A stretch of 19,535 nt of DNA from an uncultured Collinsella sp. (GTDB lineage: Bacteria; Actinomycetota; Coriobacteriia; Coriobacteriales; Coriobacteriaceae). Shown in pieces: positions 1 to 8,142 of this stretch. The notes beneath the pieces are model-generated. The model made no database searches. It was not told where the DNA came from and worked only from the letters and a program-made list of their open reading frames with translations. The stretch is from positions 1 through 19,535 of the forward strand of contig CAAFPY010000041.1 of NCBI GenBank assembly GCA_900764955.1. Reading direction: 5' to 3'. Position 1 is the first letter of the stretch; the number at the start of each line of letters is the position of its first letter. A program made the translations under genes and the position numbers.

Positions 1-2
1 CA

Positions 3-1224
3 GTTGGATTACCAGTCAGAACGACACTGCTCCAAAACACGGTCGGCATTACGTCCAGTTCGCCAACTGTTGGATTACCAGTCAGAACGACACTGCTCCA
101 AAACATGGACTGCATGCTATTGCCGCGCTCCCCCGTTGGATTACCAGTCAGAACGACACTGCTCCAAAACCGTATGTGGCGATACTGTCGATGTAGGGCT
201 GTTGGATTACCAGTCAGAACGACACTGCTCCAAAACGGCGAGAGTCAAGAGGAAGGAGCACCCCGAGTTGGATTACCAGTCAGAACGACACTGCTCCAAA
301 ACGGCGTCAGCTCGCAGGAGATCAGGCTGCTGGTTGGATTACCAGTCAGAACGACACTGCTCCAAAACCGGTACGTAATCGACAAGGAAGAGGAAGGGTT
401 GGATTACCAGTCAGAACGACACTGCTCCAAAACGTAGCGCCTCTCATGTGCAAGCTCGAGCCAGTTGGATTACCAGTCAGAACGACACTGCTCCAAAACC
501 ATGTTGTCAGCGCCGAAATAGTCTTCGTAGTTGGATTACCAGTCAGAACGACACTGCTCCAAAACTGTGGTGTTGTCCGCTATCCGACGGCAACGGTTGG
601 ATTACCAGTCAGAACGACACTGCTCCAAAACGGTCTTTCTCTTCGCCCTCAGCTGATCGTAGTTGGATTACCAGTCAGAACGACACTGCTCCAAAACGAC
701 ATAGCCTTGTATTCGGTCATGTGCTATGTTGGATTACCAGTCAGAACGACACTGCTCCAAAACGCAACGCTGCGGGCACCACTCAGGTCAATGTTGGATT
801 ACCAGTCAGAACGACACTGCTCCAAAACTCGTCTCGTGGCGTGGCATCACCATACACGTTGGATTACCAGTCAGAACGACACTGCTCCAAAACTGATGAT
901 GTTTTATTACAGCACGAAGACAAGTTGGATTACCAGTCAGAACGACACTGCTCCAAAACGCGTCCTTGACGATTCCCTGCGCACGCATCGTTGGATTACC
1001 AGTCAGAACGACACTGCTCCAAAACTCGGCCCACCTCCACCCCAGCGAGCGCCTTGTTGGATTACCAGTCAGAACGACACTGCTCCAAAACGATATGTCA
1101 ACGATCCTACTGCATTTATAGGTTGGATTACCAGTCAGAACGACACTGCTCCAAAACGCTCTTGGCGATTGCCAGTGTCGCCCTCGCAGTTGGATTACCA
1201 GTCAGAACGACACTGCTCCAAAAC
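3..1224 (-). CRISPR. Type II-A CRISPR array, at least 19 repeats
   Basis: Nineteen identical 36-bp repeats start at 3, 69, 135, 201, 267, 333, 398, 464, 530, 596, 662, 728, 793, 858, 924, 990, 1056, 1122 and 1189. They are separated by 18 unrelated spacers of 29-31 bp. Two further bases precede the first repeat, so the array probably continues beyond the left edge. Read on the minus strand, the repeat begins GTTTTGGAGC and ends GGTAATCCAAC. This is the usual type II form, matches the direction of the cas genes, and pairs with the tracrRNA at 7312-7430. The leader end is therefore the csn2 side, next to the repeat at 1189-1224. I saw no degenerate repeat. Spacer targets cannot be determined here. 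The open frames that cross the array are only the repeat translated. Confidence 0.98.
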
Positions 1225-1279
1225 CATTGGAACAAAATCCTCCCTGCATAGAAGATGATCGCTCTGACAATTCGTGTCG
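1225..1279 (-). promoter_or_regulatory. CRISPR leader, very short (csn2 stop to first repeat)
   Basis: Only 55 bp separate the csn2 stop codon from the leader-proximal repeat, so this stretch and possibly the csn2 3' end must hold the leader. A weak minus-strand promoter candidate lies across the csn2 end: TCGACC at 1300-1305 and TATAAC at 1279-1284, with a short 15-bp spacer. No terminator is visible between csn2 and the array, so read-through from the cas operon is also possible. The bases next to the repeat on the minus strand (TTCCAATG) do not clearly match the leader-anchoring motif known from Streptococcus type II-A systems. Confidence 0.5.
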
Positions 1280-1963
1280 TTATATCTCGAGAAAGTGCTG
1301 GTCGATGCGTATTTTCTCTTCTTGATTGTAGCTTATTTCACAGGTCTTGTTTTCCAACAGCAATACCGACATTTCACGAAAAAACACCCTCTCTAAGAAC
1401 TGTCTGAACTCGTTTTCTGACAAAAAAGTTTTGAGATTGACAAATACGAGCACTCTCCCGAGCTTCATATCAGAAACAAAATCTAAAAACATATTCAATG
1501 TGTCAATGTACGGTAGGCCTTCGCCTCGATCAACCGCGAAACCAAAAGACTTGAGAAAGCGGCGTAAATCCCATTCTATGTTGAATCTGTAATCACTTTC
1601 CACCTGATATGCCAGTCGATATGCAAACTGTTGCAGCTGCCTTCCGTGGCTTTCGAACAAGCTTCTCGCATCTTCGTCTTCAAATAGAAATGACTCCATT
1701 GTCGTAAGCAACCTCCCCGCCAACTCGGGGTTGTCCCACGGAAGATGAAGCGGGTCAGAAATCGTAAGCAGTGCCCGGGATGAAGCGACCTCATCCCCCG
1801 CGTCATTCCAAAGCGAGAAAGATTCGAATGTGGACGCTCCCCCATTCTCTACAATCGACCTGCAGATTCGTGTAAATAGACAGGAATTCTCAACTTCGAC
1901 TGTGCAAACGCTTCCCCTGTTAATCGGAATGGGCCTGTCAGCTCCGAAAATCACCAACTTCAT
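1280..1963 (-). CDS. csn2: Csn2, type II-A spacer acquisition protein
   Basis: Csn2 forms a DNA-end-binding ring that works with Cas1, Cas2 and Cas9 in acquiring new spacers. It is the signature gene of subtype II-A. The product here is 227 aa, close to the roughly 220 aa of streptococcal Csn2. It begins MKLVIFGADRPI and shows the family's alternating acidic and hydrophobic pattern, with a hydrophobic strand LGRVLVFVNLKTFLS near residue 165-180. The ATG overlaps the cas2 stop by four bases (ATGA), implying translational coupling. It is last in the cas9-cas1-cas2-csn2 operon and directly abuts the array leader. The assignment rests on position, length and family resemblance; Csn2 is poorly conserved in sequence. 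Confidence 0.9.
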   Translation of the reverse strand: MKLVIFGADRPIPINRGSVCTVEVENSCLFTRICRSIVENGGASTFESFSLWNDAGDEVASSRALLTISDPLHLPWDNPELAGRLLTTMESFLFEDEDARSLFESHGRQLQQFAYRLAYQVESDYRFNIEWDLRRFLKSFGFAVDRGEGLPYIDTLNMFLDFVSDMKLGRVLVFVNLKTFLSENEFRQFLERVFFREMSVLLLENKTCEISYNQEEKIRIDQHFLEI

Positions 1964-2295
1964 AGCACGATAAATTCTTCCATCGTATCCACCTCGTCGT
2001 GCGAAGCCTCATTTCCTGTGATATATGTCATCGTCGCATACTGCTTCTCCGTCACTTTCAACACTTGAACAAGGCCCTCTGGAGGGCGATTCTTTTGCAG
2101 ACGTGCTATCGCTCCTGATGCAGCGGCTTCATTTACTACCAACTTCGAATACACCGATTGCTGCAACATGAGAAAACCGTCTTTGACAAGGTATTTTCTG
2201 AACTGCGCATACCGCTTTCGTTGGGCAGCGGTACCGACGGGCAAATCGAAAAACACCAGCAGCCTCATGTATCTCACTCGACCTTTCGGGCTCAT
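1960..2295 (-). CDS. cas2: CRISPR-associated protein Cas2
   Basis: Cas2 is the small dimeric partner of Cas1 in the integrase complex that inserts spacers at the leader-repeat junction. The product is 111 aa and contains the ferredoxin-like first strand VRYMRLLVFFDLPVGT with the conserved Asp at residue 17. It also has the SVYSKL segment (residues 47-52) and a VTEKQYATMTYITG segment typical of type II Cas2. The ATG at 2295 overlaps the cas1 stop by four bases. A Met at residue 10 could also start the protein, but type II Cas2 proteins usually carry a similar short extension (for example MSYRYMR), so the coupled start is preferred. Confidence 0.94.
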   Translation of the reverse strand: MSPKGRVRYMRLLVFFDLPVGTAAQRKRYAQFRKYLVKDGFLMLQQSVYSKLVVNEAAASGAIARLQKNRPPEGLVQVLKVTEKQYATMTYITGNEASHDEVDTMEEFIVL

Positions 2296-3167
2296 TCAAC
2301 ATCGAAGCCTTGAATCTCGTCAACGCCGATCTTCTTGTTGAGCGCATTGATGCAATCTTGCACGAATAGAGATATGACTGAGGAGAGCTTATATTCTCCA
2401 TCTCTGTACATCACCGTGGTGTTCACCAAATCTCCGAGCATCCGACGCGACCCCACGTCAAACTCCGCCCCAATCCACTCGTCAACCATTCGATCAACAA
2501 CAGGCCTGAAAGGTTCCATCAAATCGCATGCCAGATTAAACTCGTTGTACTCGCTGTGATGACAGATGCCGCATTGAGTGAGATAGCCACGGGAGACAAT
2601 CTCTCGGTTTACAGAAGACAGCAGAACGGCGTAACCATAGTTCAGAGCATCGTTCACCGGACAATTGATATCGCGAGAGAACCCACTCCCAAACAGCGAC
2701 TGAAAATACACCCGCGCAGCATGCGCTTCCCGATTGGTCGTATCCCCCGACCGCACCTCATCGATTGCGGATTTTAGAATCCGCGCTTCTGGCAAATCGC
2801 GATCAGAAAGGACCGCCGCCTGCTGGCGGATTTTTTCCCTAACCACACGCTGCCACACACGTTTTTTAATTGGCTCGCCCCAAGCCATCTGTTCTTGTAT
2901 TCGCTTGCTGACGTTATGAGCTCCATACAGAGGCAGCGCCTGCCCAATGGGGTTATGTTTCTCATCGGAGTAGACGAGGGAGATCTTGCTCTTCGCCAGC
3001 TCCGCCATCAGGTAGGCGCTGATATATACCTGCATTGTCTGAAGCATGATTGACGAAATCTCCGATAAATGGATCTTTGCCACATCATCTTCTTTGCGCA
3101 CGACCATATATCCACTTTTATACGATAGCCTGCAAGGGCTCTCGATGAAGATGGTCCTAAAGCCCAA
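2292..3167 (-). CDS. cas1: CRISPR-associated endonuclease/integrase Cas1
   Basis: Cas1 is the catalytic integrase for new spacers. With a TTG start at 3167 the product is 291 aa, beginning MGFRTIFIES, the usual Cas1 opening, and preceded by AGAGG at a 10-base spacing. An upstream in-frame TTG at 3185 would add six residues. Aligning by eye with streptococcal type II-A Cas1, the metal-binding residues are Glu147 (in NREAHAARVYF), His204 (in CHHSEYNEFNLA) and Glu218 (in DLMEPFRP), all present. The gene overlaps the cas9 3' end by 11 bases and the cas2 start by four, so it should be co-translated within the operon. It appears intact and competent for adaptation. Confidence 0.95.
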   Translation of the reverse strand: MGFRTIFIESPCRLSYKSGYMVVRKEDDVAKIHLSEISSIMLQTMQVYISAYLMAELAKSKISLVYSDEKHNPIGQALPLYGAHNVSKRIQEQMAWGEPIKKRVWQRVVREKIRQQAAVLSDRDLPEARILKSAIDEVRSGDTTNREAHAARVYFQSLFGSGFSRDINCPVNDALNYGYAVLLSSVNREIVSRGYLTQCGICHHSEYNEFNLACDLMEPFRPVVDRMVDEWIGAEFDVGSRRMLGDLVNTTVMYRDGEYKLSSVISLFVQDCINALNKKIGVDEIQGFDVE

Positions 3168-6100
3168 TGTAGGTTTTCCTCTCAAACATGCCAGTTACAG
3201 ATTGGTCAATAAACGTGATTCCTTGATTAGTCAGCACTTTAGAGTAGCTAATAGACATCGCACCCGAAAACTTAGACCCTCCTATCGCACGCAGATCGGC
3301 GACTCTGTTCTTTGCAGACGACAAGGCTAGCAATTCCTTGACGATGGTGCATTTTTCTTCAATCGTACAGTCCGCAAATCGGTCAGCTCGCTCATCTAGT
3401 TTTAAGCTTCCATACAACCTAGAAGAATGCTTTCTCAAACCTGCTATCAAGTCACTAAACATTGCATCTATCTCATAATCATCAACAGATAGTCCCAGAC
3501 ACACCCGATTTGCAACAGATGTCATCTCCTGAGAGAAGGCCAACTGGCTCCCCGCCCGCACCTCATTGGCTCCAGTGATAAAGAGCCTACATCCATCGAC
3601 TTCGATCAGCTGTTTGACGGCAATCTTACGGCGAGCGATACCTTCGAACTGATACCCCCTCTCCTTAGCGACCTCTCGACCAAACGCCTCGATATCGATA
3701 TTGCCTCCCGCAGCTCGAGATACGGGAACCGGTGCAAAGTCGATAATTCGCTTGCCCTTCTTATCTTTCGCGTAATAGCAGAAGAAATAGGCGAACTTCT
3801 CTGAGGAGTATCCACCATACTTTGACGGATCGAGGCCCTCTTTCAAGGGAAGGGACAGCTTCATCTTTCCATGAGGTGAATAGATGGTCGCATCCCAAAA
3901 TGCCCCTGAAGTCTCTTCAGGCATGCGGCTCAGATACACCTGTCGATAGTTGAGGTACCTGCGTACGCGCTCGCACTCAAATTCTGCGTCCCATGTATCT
4001 TTGAAAATCTCCCCCGTATCCTTATCGAATCCCGAGTGCAGGAAACTCGACACAACAAAACCCGCCGACCCAGGCATGTGACCAGTCCTTTTCGCCTTCT
4101 CTGCCTGCGTGCGTACAAAAGCTTTGACAACATGGGCATATCCGATGGGGTTGTCATACATGCCGGGGTGCCTAAGCAATAAGAACCTACCAATTTCGGC
4201 GGCAAGAAGGGCATCATGCGCATGGTGAAAATCATTGATTTCACGACACTTGTAGAAATGCATTGCCTCACGCAGTTCATGCGACAGACTCGCTTTAATT
4301 GGAATGAGTCTTGTCTCGGGGAAGCGATTCTCAAACACCATTTTTGTAAGCTTGACAATCTGAGAGGTCTCCACAAGCTGACGAGCTATGAAACCCTTGA
4401 TCCTGCGCTCGCTCATATCGGAACACATGAGGTTCTTCAGTTTTTTGTCGCCAATAAGACCGCAACGGTGAAGCTCTTGCCAATATCCCGCCATCTTCAC
4501 ACGGATTGCCTGGGGGAGCAGAAGCTGATCCGTCTTTGCCTGATTCTCACTCTTCAGCACAAGGGCTTTATTCTCGAAGCTATCATCCTTGATGTATGAC
4601 TGAGGAATGATGTGATCGACCTCATAATCAGACAGCCTGGTGATATCGAGAGCGGTTTTAGAATACAGGCTCTTTCCTCCCTGCATGAAGTACAGGACGA
4701 GCTTCTCATCATCGAAATCTGCGGGCTTGAAGTTCTTCAGCTCTCGTGCAAGCTCGGCATTCTCTCGCTTGAATGCAGTCACCGCCTCTTTTATCGCATC
4801 GTAGCGCCTTTTCGTCCGCTTGCCCTTCTTTGATGCGTCTTCCTCGCGCGTGTTCTCGATAAAAATGTTGGTGGGCGCCTTGCCGGCTATGCGAGCGATT
4901 TCCTCCACAATGCGAAGAGCCTGGTTGACCGTCCTACGAAGGGCCGGGGAACCGGGCAGATCCCTTACTTCAAGACTTCCGGCACTCGCGATCTTCTCGG
5001 CATTGATTTCCTCAATCTGCCTTTCAAATCCAAGGCGCTCGTCATGGAGAATCTCCATGAGAACCATGGTCCTGCTTCTCTCGCCTCCCACGGGGCTGCC
5101 CTCCCGCAGGATATCCATAATGGAACGAGGCCCGCAATCCGTCGGCGCCTTGATCTCGACCAGGAATTTCTCTGAGAGCTTGCCCCATCCCATCAGACGC
5201 TTTTTGCAGATAGCTTTGATCTGCTCCGCAGACAGGCGATCGGAGAAGCTCCGCTCGAGCTGTTCCTTAAGAACCGAACGGTCCTCGAACAGGGTGCTCC
5301 ACAAGATAATGGTCTCAACCATGGGAACCATCTTCGCGGAAAGGTCCTCGACCTTGAATACGTCTTTGCAGAAGAACCGATATGCCGGAAGAGACGATTC
5401 GAATTTAGTCTCCCCCTGACCACCGCGAACGTGCACGTGCGTCCATCCGCGATTCGCGCGCATCCAGTCCTCGACCATCTTGTAGCTAACGCTTCTACGC
5501 TGCCTGAACAGATCGTTGACGATATCCACTCGATCGGCATAGTCGAAACGACGCCAATCATCCCCGTCGACAGAATAGCGAGCTCCATTAAGCTCGTTGA
5601 GGACGCAGAACTCTTCATACAGCAGGGAGTTGCGGGGCAAGACGCCCTCCCCTATAAGGTAGGTACAATCACTCGTCATCCTCTGTATGAATGCATGCGC
5701 TGCGTGGCCCTTATCGATGACCTCTTCCCAGTTCCAGGGATATACGGGCTCATCCTTCATACCCGGCTTGCGTGTCGCCCAGGCGAAACGAGGCTCACCC
5801 CGATGATCGAGCGCGGCGTTTTTCTGAGTCAGCGGCCCTACATAATACGGAATTCTGAAACTAACAAGGGACTCGATCTTTTCAAGATGCTCGATGAGAA
5901 ACGGGTAGTGCTGACCCTGATTTCTGAGTATCGCATCCATCTCCTCCAGATGGAGCTGATACGGAATGCTGCCATTATCGCTCGTCTTGAGCCTGCGCAG
6001 GAACCGCTCCTCCGCGAAACGTCCCAGCATGTCGATATAGCGCTCATCTGTTACAGCATCTGTCTTGTCGAGCAGGTTTTTGACCTCTTTGAAGAAATCG

Positions 6101-7281
6101 GCGTAAGCGGTTTTATGGATCAGGTCGTAGCGGGTGTACCCCTTGACCTTATCCAGATCGTAGGTTCCGGTCTTCGGATTGAGCGCTCCGCGGAAGAAGC
6201 CATCGTATTCCGAAGGCGCATAGGTCCGTACCAGCTGCTTGAGCAGGGAAAGGTCCGCTTTATAGGTCTCGTACTCCCGCACCTTGCAAAATGAGACCGT
6301 TTTCCCGGAAACCGATGACAGCGCACCGGAGGTGACGGGGGCGCCATCGCCGGAGCTCAAGATTCCCGATAGCACGTATGCGGAGTAAGTCGATCTGATC
6401 GCCTCAAATAAACCCGCGGCCTCATCAGGGATTACGGAAATGGCGGCGTCGACCCTCTCGTCGTCGGCAAGACTGAATGACGAGTCCTCAAACTCGCATC
6501 CGAGTGCCGACGAGAAATCCGTCTTATAGCCCACCAACGCCTTTGATATACCCTTTCCCATCGTCTTTTGGGCATCTTTGTCGAAGCCGAACAGTTTGAC
6601 GACCGCTTCCTGTTTCTCTGCGCGCGACAGCGATGGGTCCTCAAGCACTCGACGCATGGCGTAGCTATCGCAAGAGCACGATATGTCCAGTGCGCCGCAG
6701 CGATCTTCCAGCGCTACGCATAATAGGCCAATCGATTCTTCCATGTTGGCGGCCGATGCGCTGAGACCGGGATTGTCCTGATGCAGGAAGTTGCCACGAT
6801 GCTTGACGATGTTGTGCAATGCGAGGTAAATCTCCCGCAAATCCGCCTTTTCATCAGTAGTCATCAACCAAGCACGCAGATGGTAAACCGTGGGAAACCG
6901 CTTATAGTAATCTCGCTCAGCTTCGGAAGAGATAAAGAGCGGGCTGTGGTAATCGCGAATTGCAACGTCTCTGTCCTGTGGATGCAGGCGAGACTGCTTT
7001 AACCGGATAAAGAACGTCGGGTCCACAAGAGCCATCTCTTCTTCAAAGAAACCCTGGAGGAGATCTAAACGCCAACGACGACGCTCGTACCGACGACGCT
7101 GGCCCCGCTTGAGGCGCGTGTCTGCCGCGGTTTCTGCGGAAGGAAAGACGCGGCTACCCAATGTAGGCATACCGTTTTGCTTGAGAAGCTCTCCATCAAT
7201 AGTGGTGGCCACCCAACCAACAGAGCCCGTACCAAGATCGAGGCCGATATTATAGTCGCCTTGAATGTTTCGCAGCTTCAT
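3157..7281 (-). CDS. cas9: CRISPR-associated endonuclease Cas9 (type II-A)
   Basis: Cas9 is the RNA-guided DNA nuclease that uses crRNA and tracrRNA to cut both strands of a target. The product is 1374 aa, near the 1368 aa of S. pyogenes Cas9. RuvC-I is IGLDLGTGSVGW with Asp15. The Arg-rich bridge helix is at about 55-75 (RLKRGQRRRYERRRWR). RuvC-II is NIFIENTREE with Glu809. HNH is YEVDHIIPQS with His890, plus Asn913. RuvC-III is HHAHDALLAAE with His1020 and Asp1023. All catalytic residues are present. The C-terminal PAM-interacting domain ends FIDQSVTGMFE, matching HQSITGLYE of S. pyogenes Cas9, but the Arg pair that reads GG is replaced (Ser1343, Ser1345). The ATG at 7281 was chosen for the preceding GGGGAG. 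The frame stays open upstream to 7485 only because it lies antisense to the tracrRNA gene. Confidence 0.97.
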   Translation of the reverse strand: MKLRNIQGDYNIGLDLGTGSVGWVATTIDGELLKQNGMPTLGSRVFPSAETAADTRLKRGQRRRYERRRWRLDLLQGFFEEEMALVDPTFFIRLKQSRLHPQDRDVAIRDYHSPLFISSEAERDYYKRFPTVYHLRAWLMTTDEKADLREIYLALHNIVKHRGNFLHQDNPGLSASAANMEESIGLLCVALEDRCGALDISCSCDSYAMRRVLEDPSLSRAEKQEAVVKLFGFDKDAQKTMGKGISKALVGYKTDFSSALGCEFEDSSFSLADDERVDAAISVIPDEAAGLFEAIRSTYSAYVLSGILSSGDGAPVTSGALSSVSGKTVSFCKVREYETYKADLSLLKQLVRTYAPSEYDGFFRGALNPKTGTYDLDKVKGYTRYDLIHKTAYADFFKEVKNLLDKTDAVTDERYIDMLGRFAEERFLRRLKTSDNGSIPYQLHLEEMDAILRNQGQHYPFLIEHLEKIESLVSFRIPYYVGPLTQKNAALDHRGEPRFAWATRKPGMKDEPVYPWNWEEVIDKGHAAHAFIQRMTSDCTYLIGEGVLPRNSLLYEEFCVLNELNGARYSVDGDDWRRFDYADRVDIVNDLFRQRRSVSYKMVEDWMRANRGWTHVHVRGGQGETKFESSLPAYRFFCKDVFKVEDLSAKMVPMVETIILWSTLFEDRSVLKEQLERSFSDRLSAEQIKAICKKRLMGWGKLSEKFLVEIKAPTDCGPRSIMDILREGSPVGGERSRTMVLMEILHDERLGFERQIEEINAEKIASAGSLEVRDLPGSPALRRTVNQALRIVEEIARIAGKAPTNIFIENTREEDASKKGKRTKRRYDAIKEAVTAFKRENAELARELKNFKPADFDDEKLVLYFMQGGKSLYSKTALDITRLSDYEVDHIIPQSYIKDDSFENKALVLKSENQAKTDQLLLPQAIRVKMAGYWQELHRCGLIGDKKLKNLMCSDMSERRIKGFIARQLVETSQIVKLTKMVFENRFPETRLIPIKASLSHELREAMHFYKCREINDFHHAHDALLAAEIGRFLLLRHPGMYDNPIGYAHVVKAFVRTQAEKAKRTGHMPGSAGFVVSSFLHSGFDKDTGEIFKDTWDAEFECERVRRYLNYRQVYLSRMPEETSGAFWDATIYSPHGKMKLSLPLKEGLDPSKYGGYSSEKFAYFFCYYAKDKKGKRIIDFAPVPVSRAAGGNIDIEAFGREVAKERGYQFEGIARRKIAVKQLIEVDGCRLFITGANEVRAGSQLAFSQEMTSVANRVCLGLSVDDYEIDAMFSDLIAGLRKHSSRLYGSLKLDERADRFADCTIEEKCTIVKELLALSSAKNRVADLRAIGGSKFSGAMSISYSKVLTNQGITFIDQSVTGMFERKTYIGL

Positions 7282-7305
7282 CTTCTCCCCAATCTGTGCT
7301 ACAGT
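7277..7305 (+). promoter_or_regulatory. Candidate tracrRNA promoter
   Basis: An extended -10 element TG-C-TACAGT lies at 7297-7305, with a weak -35 (TTCATC, 7277-7282) 17 bp upstream. Transcription would start near 7312, just before the anti-repeat at 7317. The -35 overlaps the cas9 start codon on the other strand. Confidence 0.45.
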
Positions 7306-7311
7306 TAGCAC

Positions 7312-7430
7312 GTCTTGATTACCAGTCAGGACGACACTGCGAGTCAAAATAAGGCTTTGCCAAAAATGCCTTCGGGCGCCGCGTAGGCGGCAATTTGACT
7401 TGCTAAGGGCCCTTTCAAGGGCCCTTTTTT
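7312..7430 (+). ncRNA. tracrRNA of the type II-A system
   Basis: tracrRNA pairs with the crRNA repeat, allows RNase III processing and loads Cas9. Bases 7317-7340 match the plus-strand repeat except for one A-to-G change, which still allows a G:U pair. Next comes GAGU (7341-7344), opposite GA in the crRNA: the bulge known from S. pyogenes. Then CAAAAT (7345-7350) pairs with the repeat's GUUUUG as the lower stem. The following AAGGCTTTGCC (7351-7361) resembles the Cas9 nexus. Small hairpins follow at 7368-7377 (UUCG loop) and 7377-7389, then a terminator at 7405-7430. The 5' end is inferred from the promoter candidate. It lies antisense to the predicted cas9 leader. Confidence 0.93.
7405..7430 (+). 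terminator. Rho-independent terminator of tracrRNA
   Basis: An 8-bp perfect stem (AAGGGCCC 7405-7412, GGGCCCTT 7419-7426) with a TTTCAA loop runs into a T tract ending at 7430. Read from the other strand there is no T tract, so cas9-direction transcription should pass through it. Confidence 0.92.
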
Positions 7431-7449
7431 CGTCCCTGGGAGACACCTT

Positions 7450-7478
7450 ACTATTCCGTCTGGACACAATTGTTTCAA
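7450..7478 (-). promoter_or_regulatory. Candidate cas9 operon promoter
   Basis: On the minus strand TTGAAA (7473-7478) is followed after 17 bp by AATAGT (7450-7455). The predicted start near 7443 would give a cas9 leader of about 160 nt that crosses the whole tracrRNA gene in antisense. No equally good promoter is visible between the tracrRNA gene and the cas9 start. Confidence 0.5.
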
Positions 7479-7516
7479 GTCGCAATGTAATCGGCGAACA
7501 GACATTTTAATTTGCC

Positions 7517-7538
7517 AACGGGAGAACTATATCCCGTT
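7517..7538. repeat. Short inverted repeat between divergent cas9 and UPF0178 genes
   Basis: AACGGGA (7517-7523) and TCCCGTT (7532-7538) form a perfect 7-bp inverted repeat around an 8-base centre. It sits between the cas9 promoter candidate and the gene starting at 7613, so it could be an operator or a small hairpin. Nothing identifies the factor. Confidence 0.45.
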
Positions 7539-7612
7539 ATCCACTCAACATACCCTGATAATGAAAACAAGTCTCTCGATACGGGTAATCAAACAACTTC
7601 GGAGGACCCACC

Positions 7613-8125
7613 ATGCCCACCCTCATCATCGACGCCGACGCTTGCCCCGTCACGCGGGAGGCGCTCGCCTGCGCGCGGGCGGCGCGCATCCCCGTGCTCA
7701 TCGCCGGAAACTCGACGCAAAACCTCGCTCGACGCATCCGCCGCGACGACCCACGCGACGCCGAGCACGCACGCGGGCGCGATGCGACGCACCCCGGCTT
7801 TTGGGTCGAAACGCTTGACGTCTCATGCGGCGCCGACAGCGCAGACTTCGCCATCATCGAGCGCCTGGAGCCGGGCGACGTGGTGGTCACGCAGGACATC
7901 GGGCTCGCCAGCATGGTCCTCGGACGCGGCGCGGCGGCCATCGGCGTGCGCGGACACGTCTACAACAAGGCAACCATCGATATGCAGCTCTTCATTCGCC
8001 ACGAGGAAAAGAAAGTCCGCCGCGCGGGCGGACGCACGCAAGGGCCCGCCGCCTTCACGGACGACGATCGCGAGCGCTTCAAAAACAACCTCAGCCGCAT
8101 AATCAACGAAGCGCTCCGCTCTTAG
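7613..8125 (+). CDS. UPF0178/DUF188 (YaiI/YqxD) family protein
   Basis: A 170-aa soluble protein of the YaiI/YqxD (UPF0178, DUF188) family, which belongs to the PIN-like nuclease fold group. Its biological role is not established. It begins MPTLIIDADACPVTREAL, with the conserved Asp pair at residues 7 and 9. Further family motifs are GNSTQNL, DSADFAI (around residue 76) and VVTQDIGLASMVLGRGA (about 90-106), all carrying the acidic residues expected at a metal site. The start is supported by GGAGG eight bases upstream. Codon use is strongly G/C-ending, unlike the neighbouring cas genes, so it marks the return to native chromosome. It is transcribed away from cas9 and convergent with the exporter gene. 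Confidence 0.9.
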   Translation: MPTLIIDADACPVTREALACARAARIPVLIAGNSTQNLARRIRRDDPRDAEHARGRDATHPGFWVETLDVSCGADSADFAIIERLEPGDVVVTQDIGLASMVLGRGAAAIGVRGHVYNKATIDMQLFIRHEEKKVRRAGGRTQGPAAFTDDDRERFKNNLSRIINEALRS

Positions 8126-8142
8126 CGCCCCCTGAGAACAGA

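Noticed and set aside
4..1258. Several open frames spanning the CRISPR array, including repeats of MDYQSERHCSKT
   Set aside because: They are translations of the 36-bp repeat in different frames. There is no ribosome site, and the units follow the repeat period.
1274..1281. GTGTCGTT next to the csn2 stop, as a possible degenerate repeat
   Set aside because: Only eight bases match, in the inverted direction and with no repeat-spacer spacing; this is expected by chance.
7282..7485. N-terminal extension of Cas9 by 68 residues
   Set aside because: The extension is antisense to the tracrRNA gene. The ATG at 7281 has a good ribosome site and gives the normal RuvC-I position, and the predicted transcript starts inside the extension.
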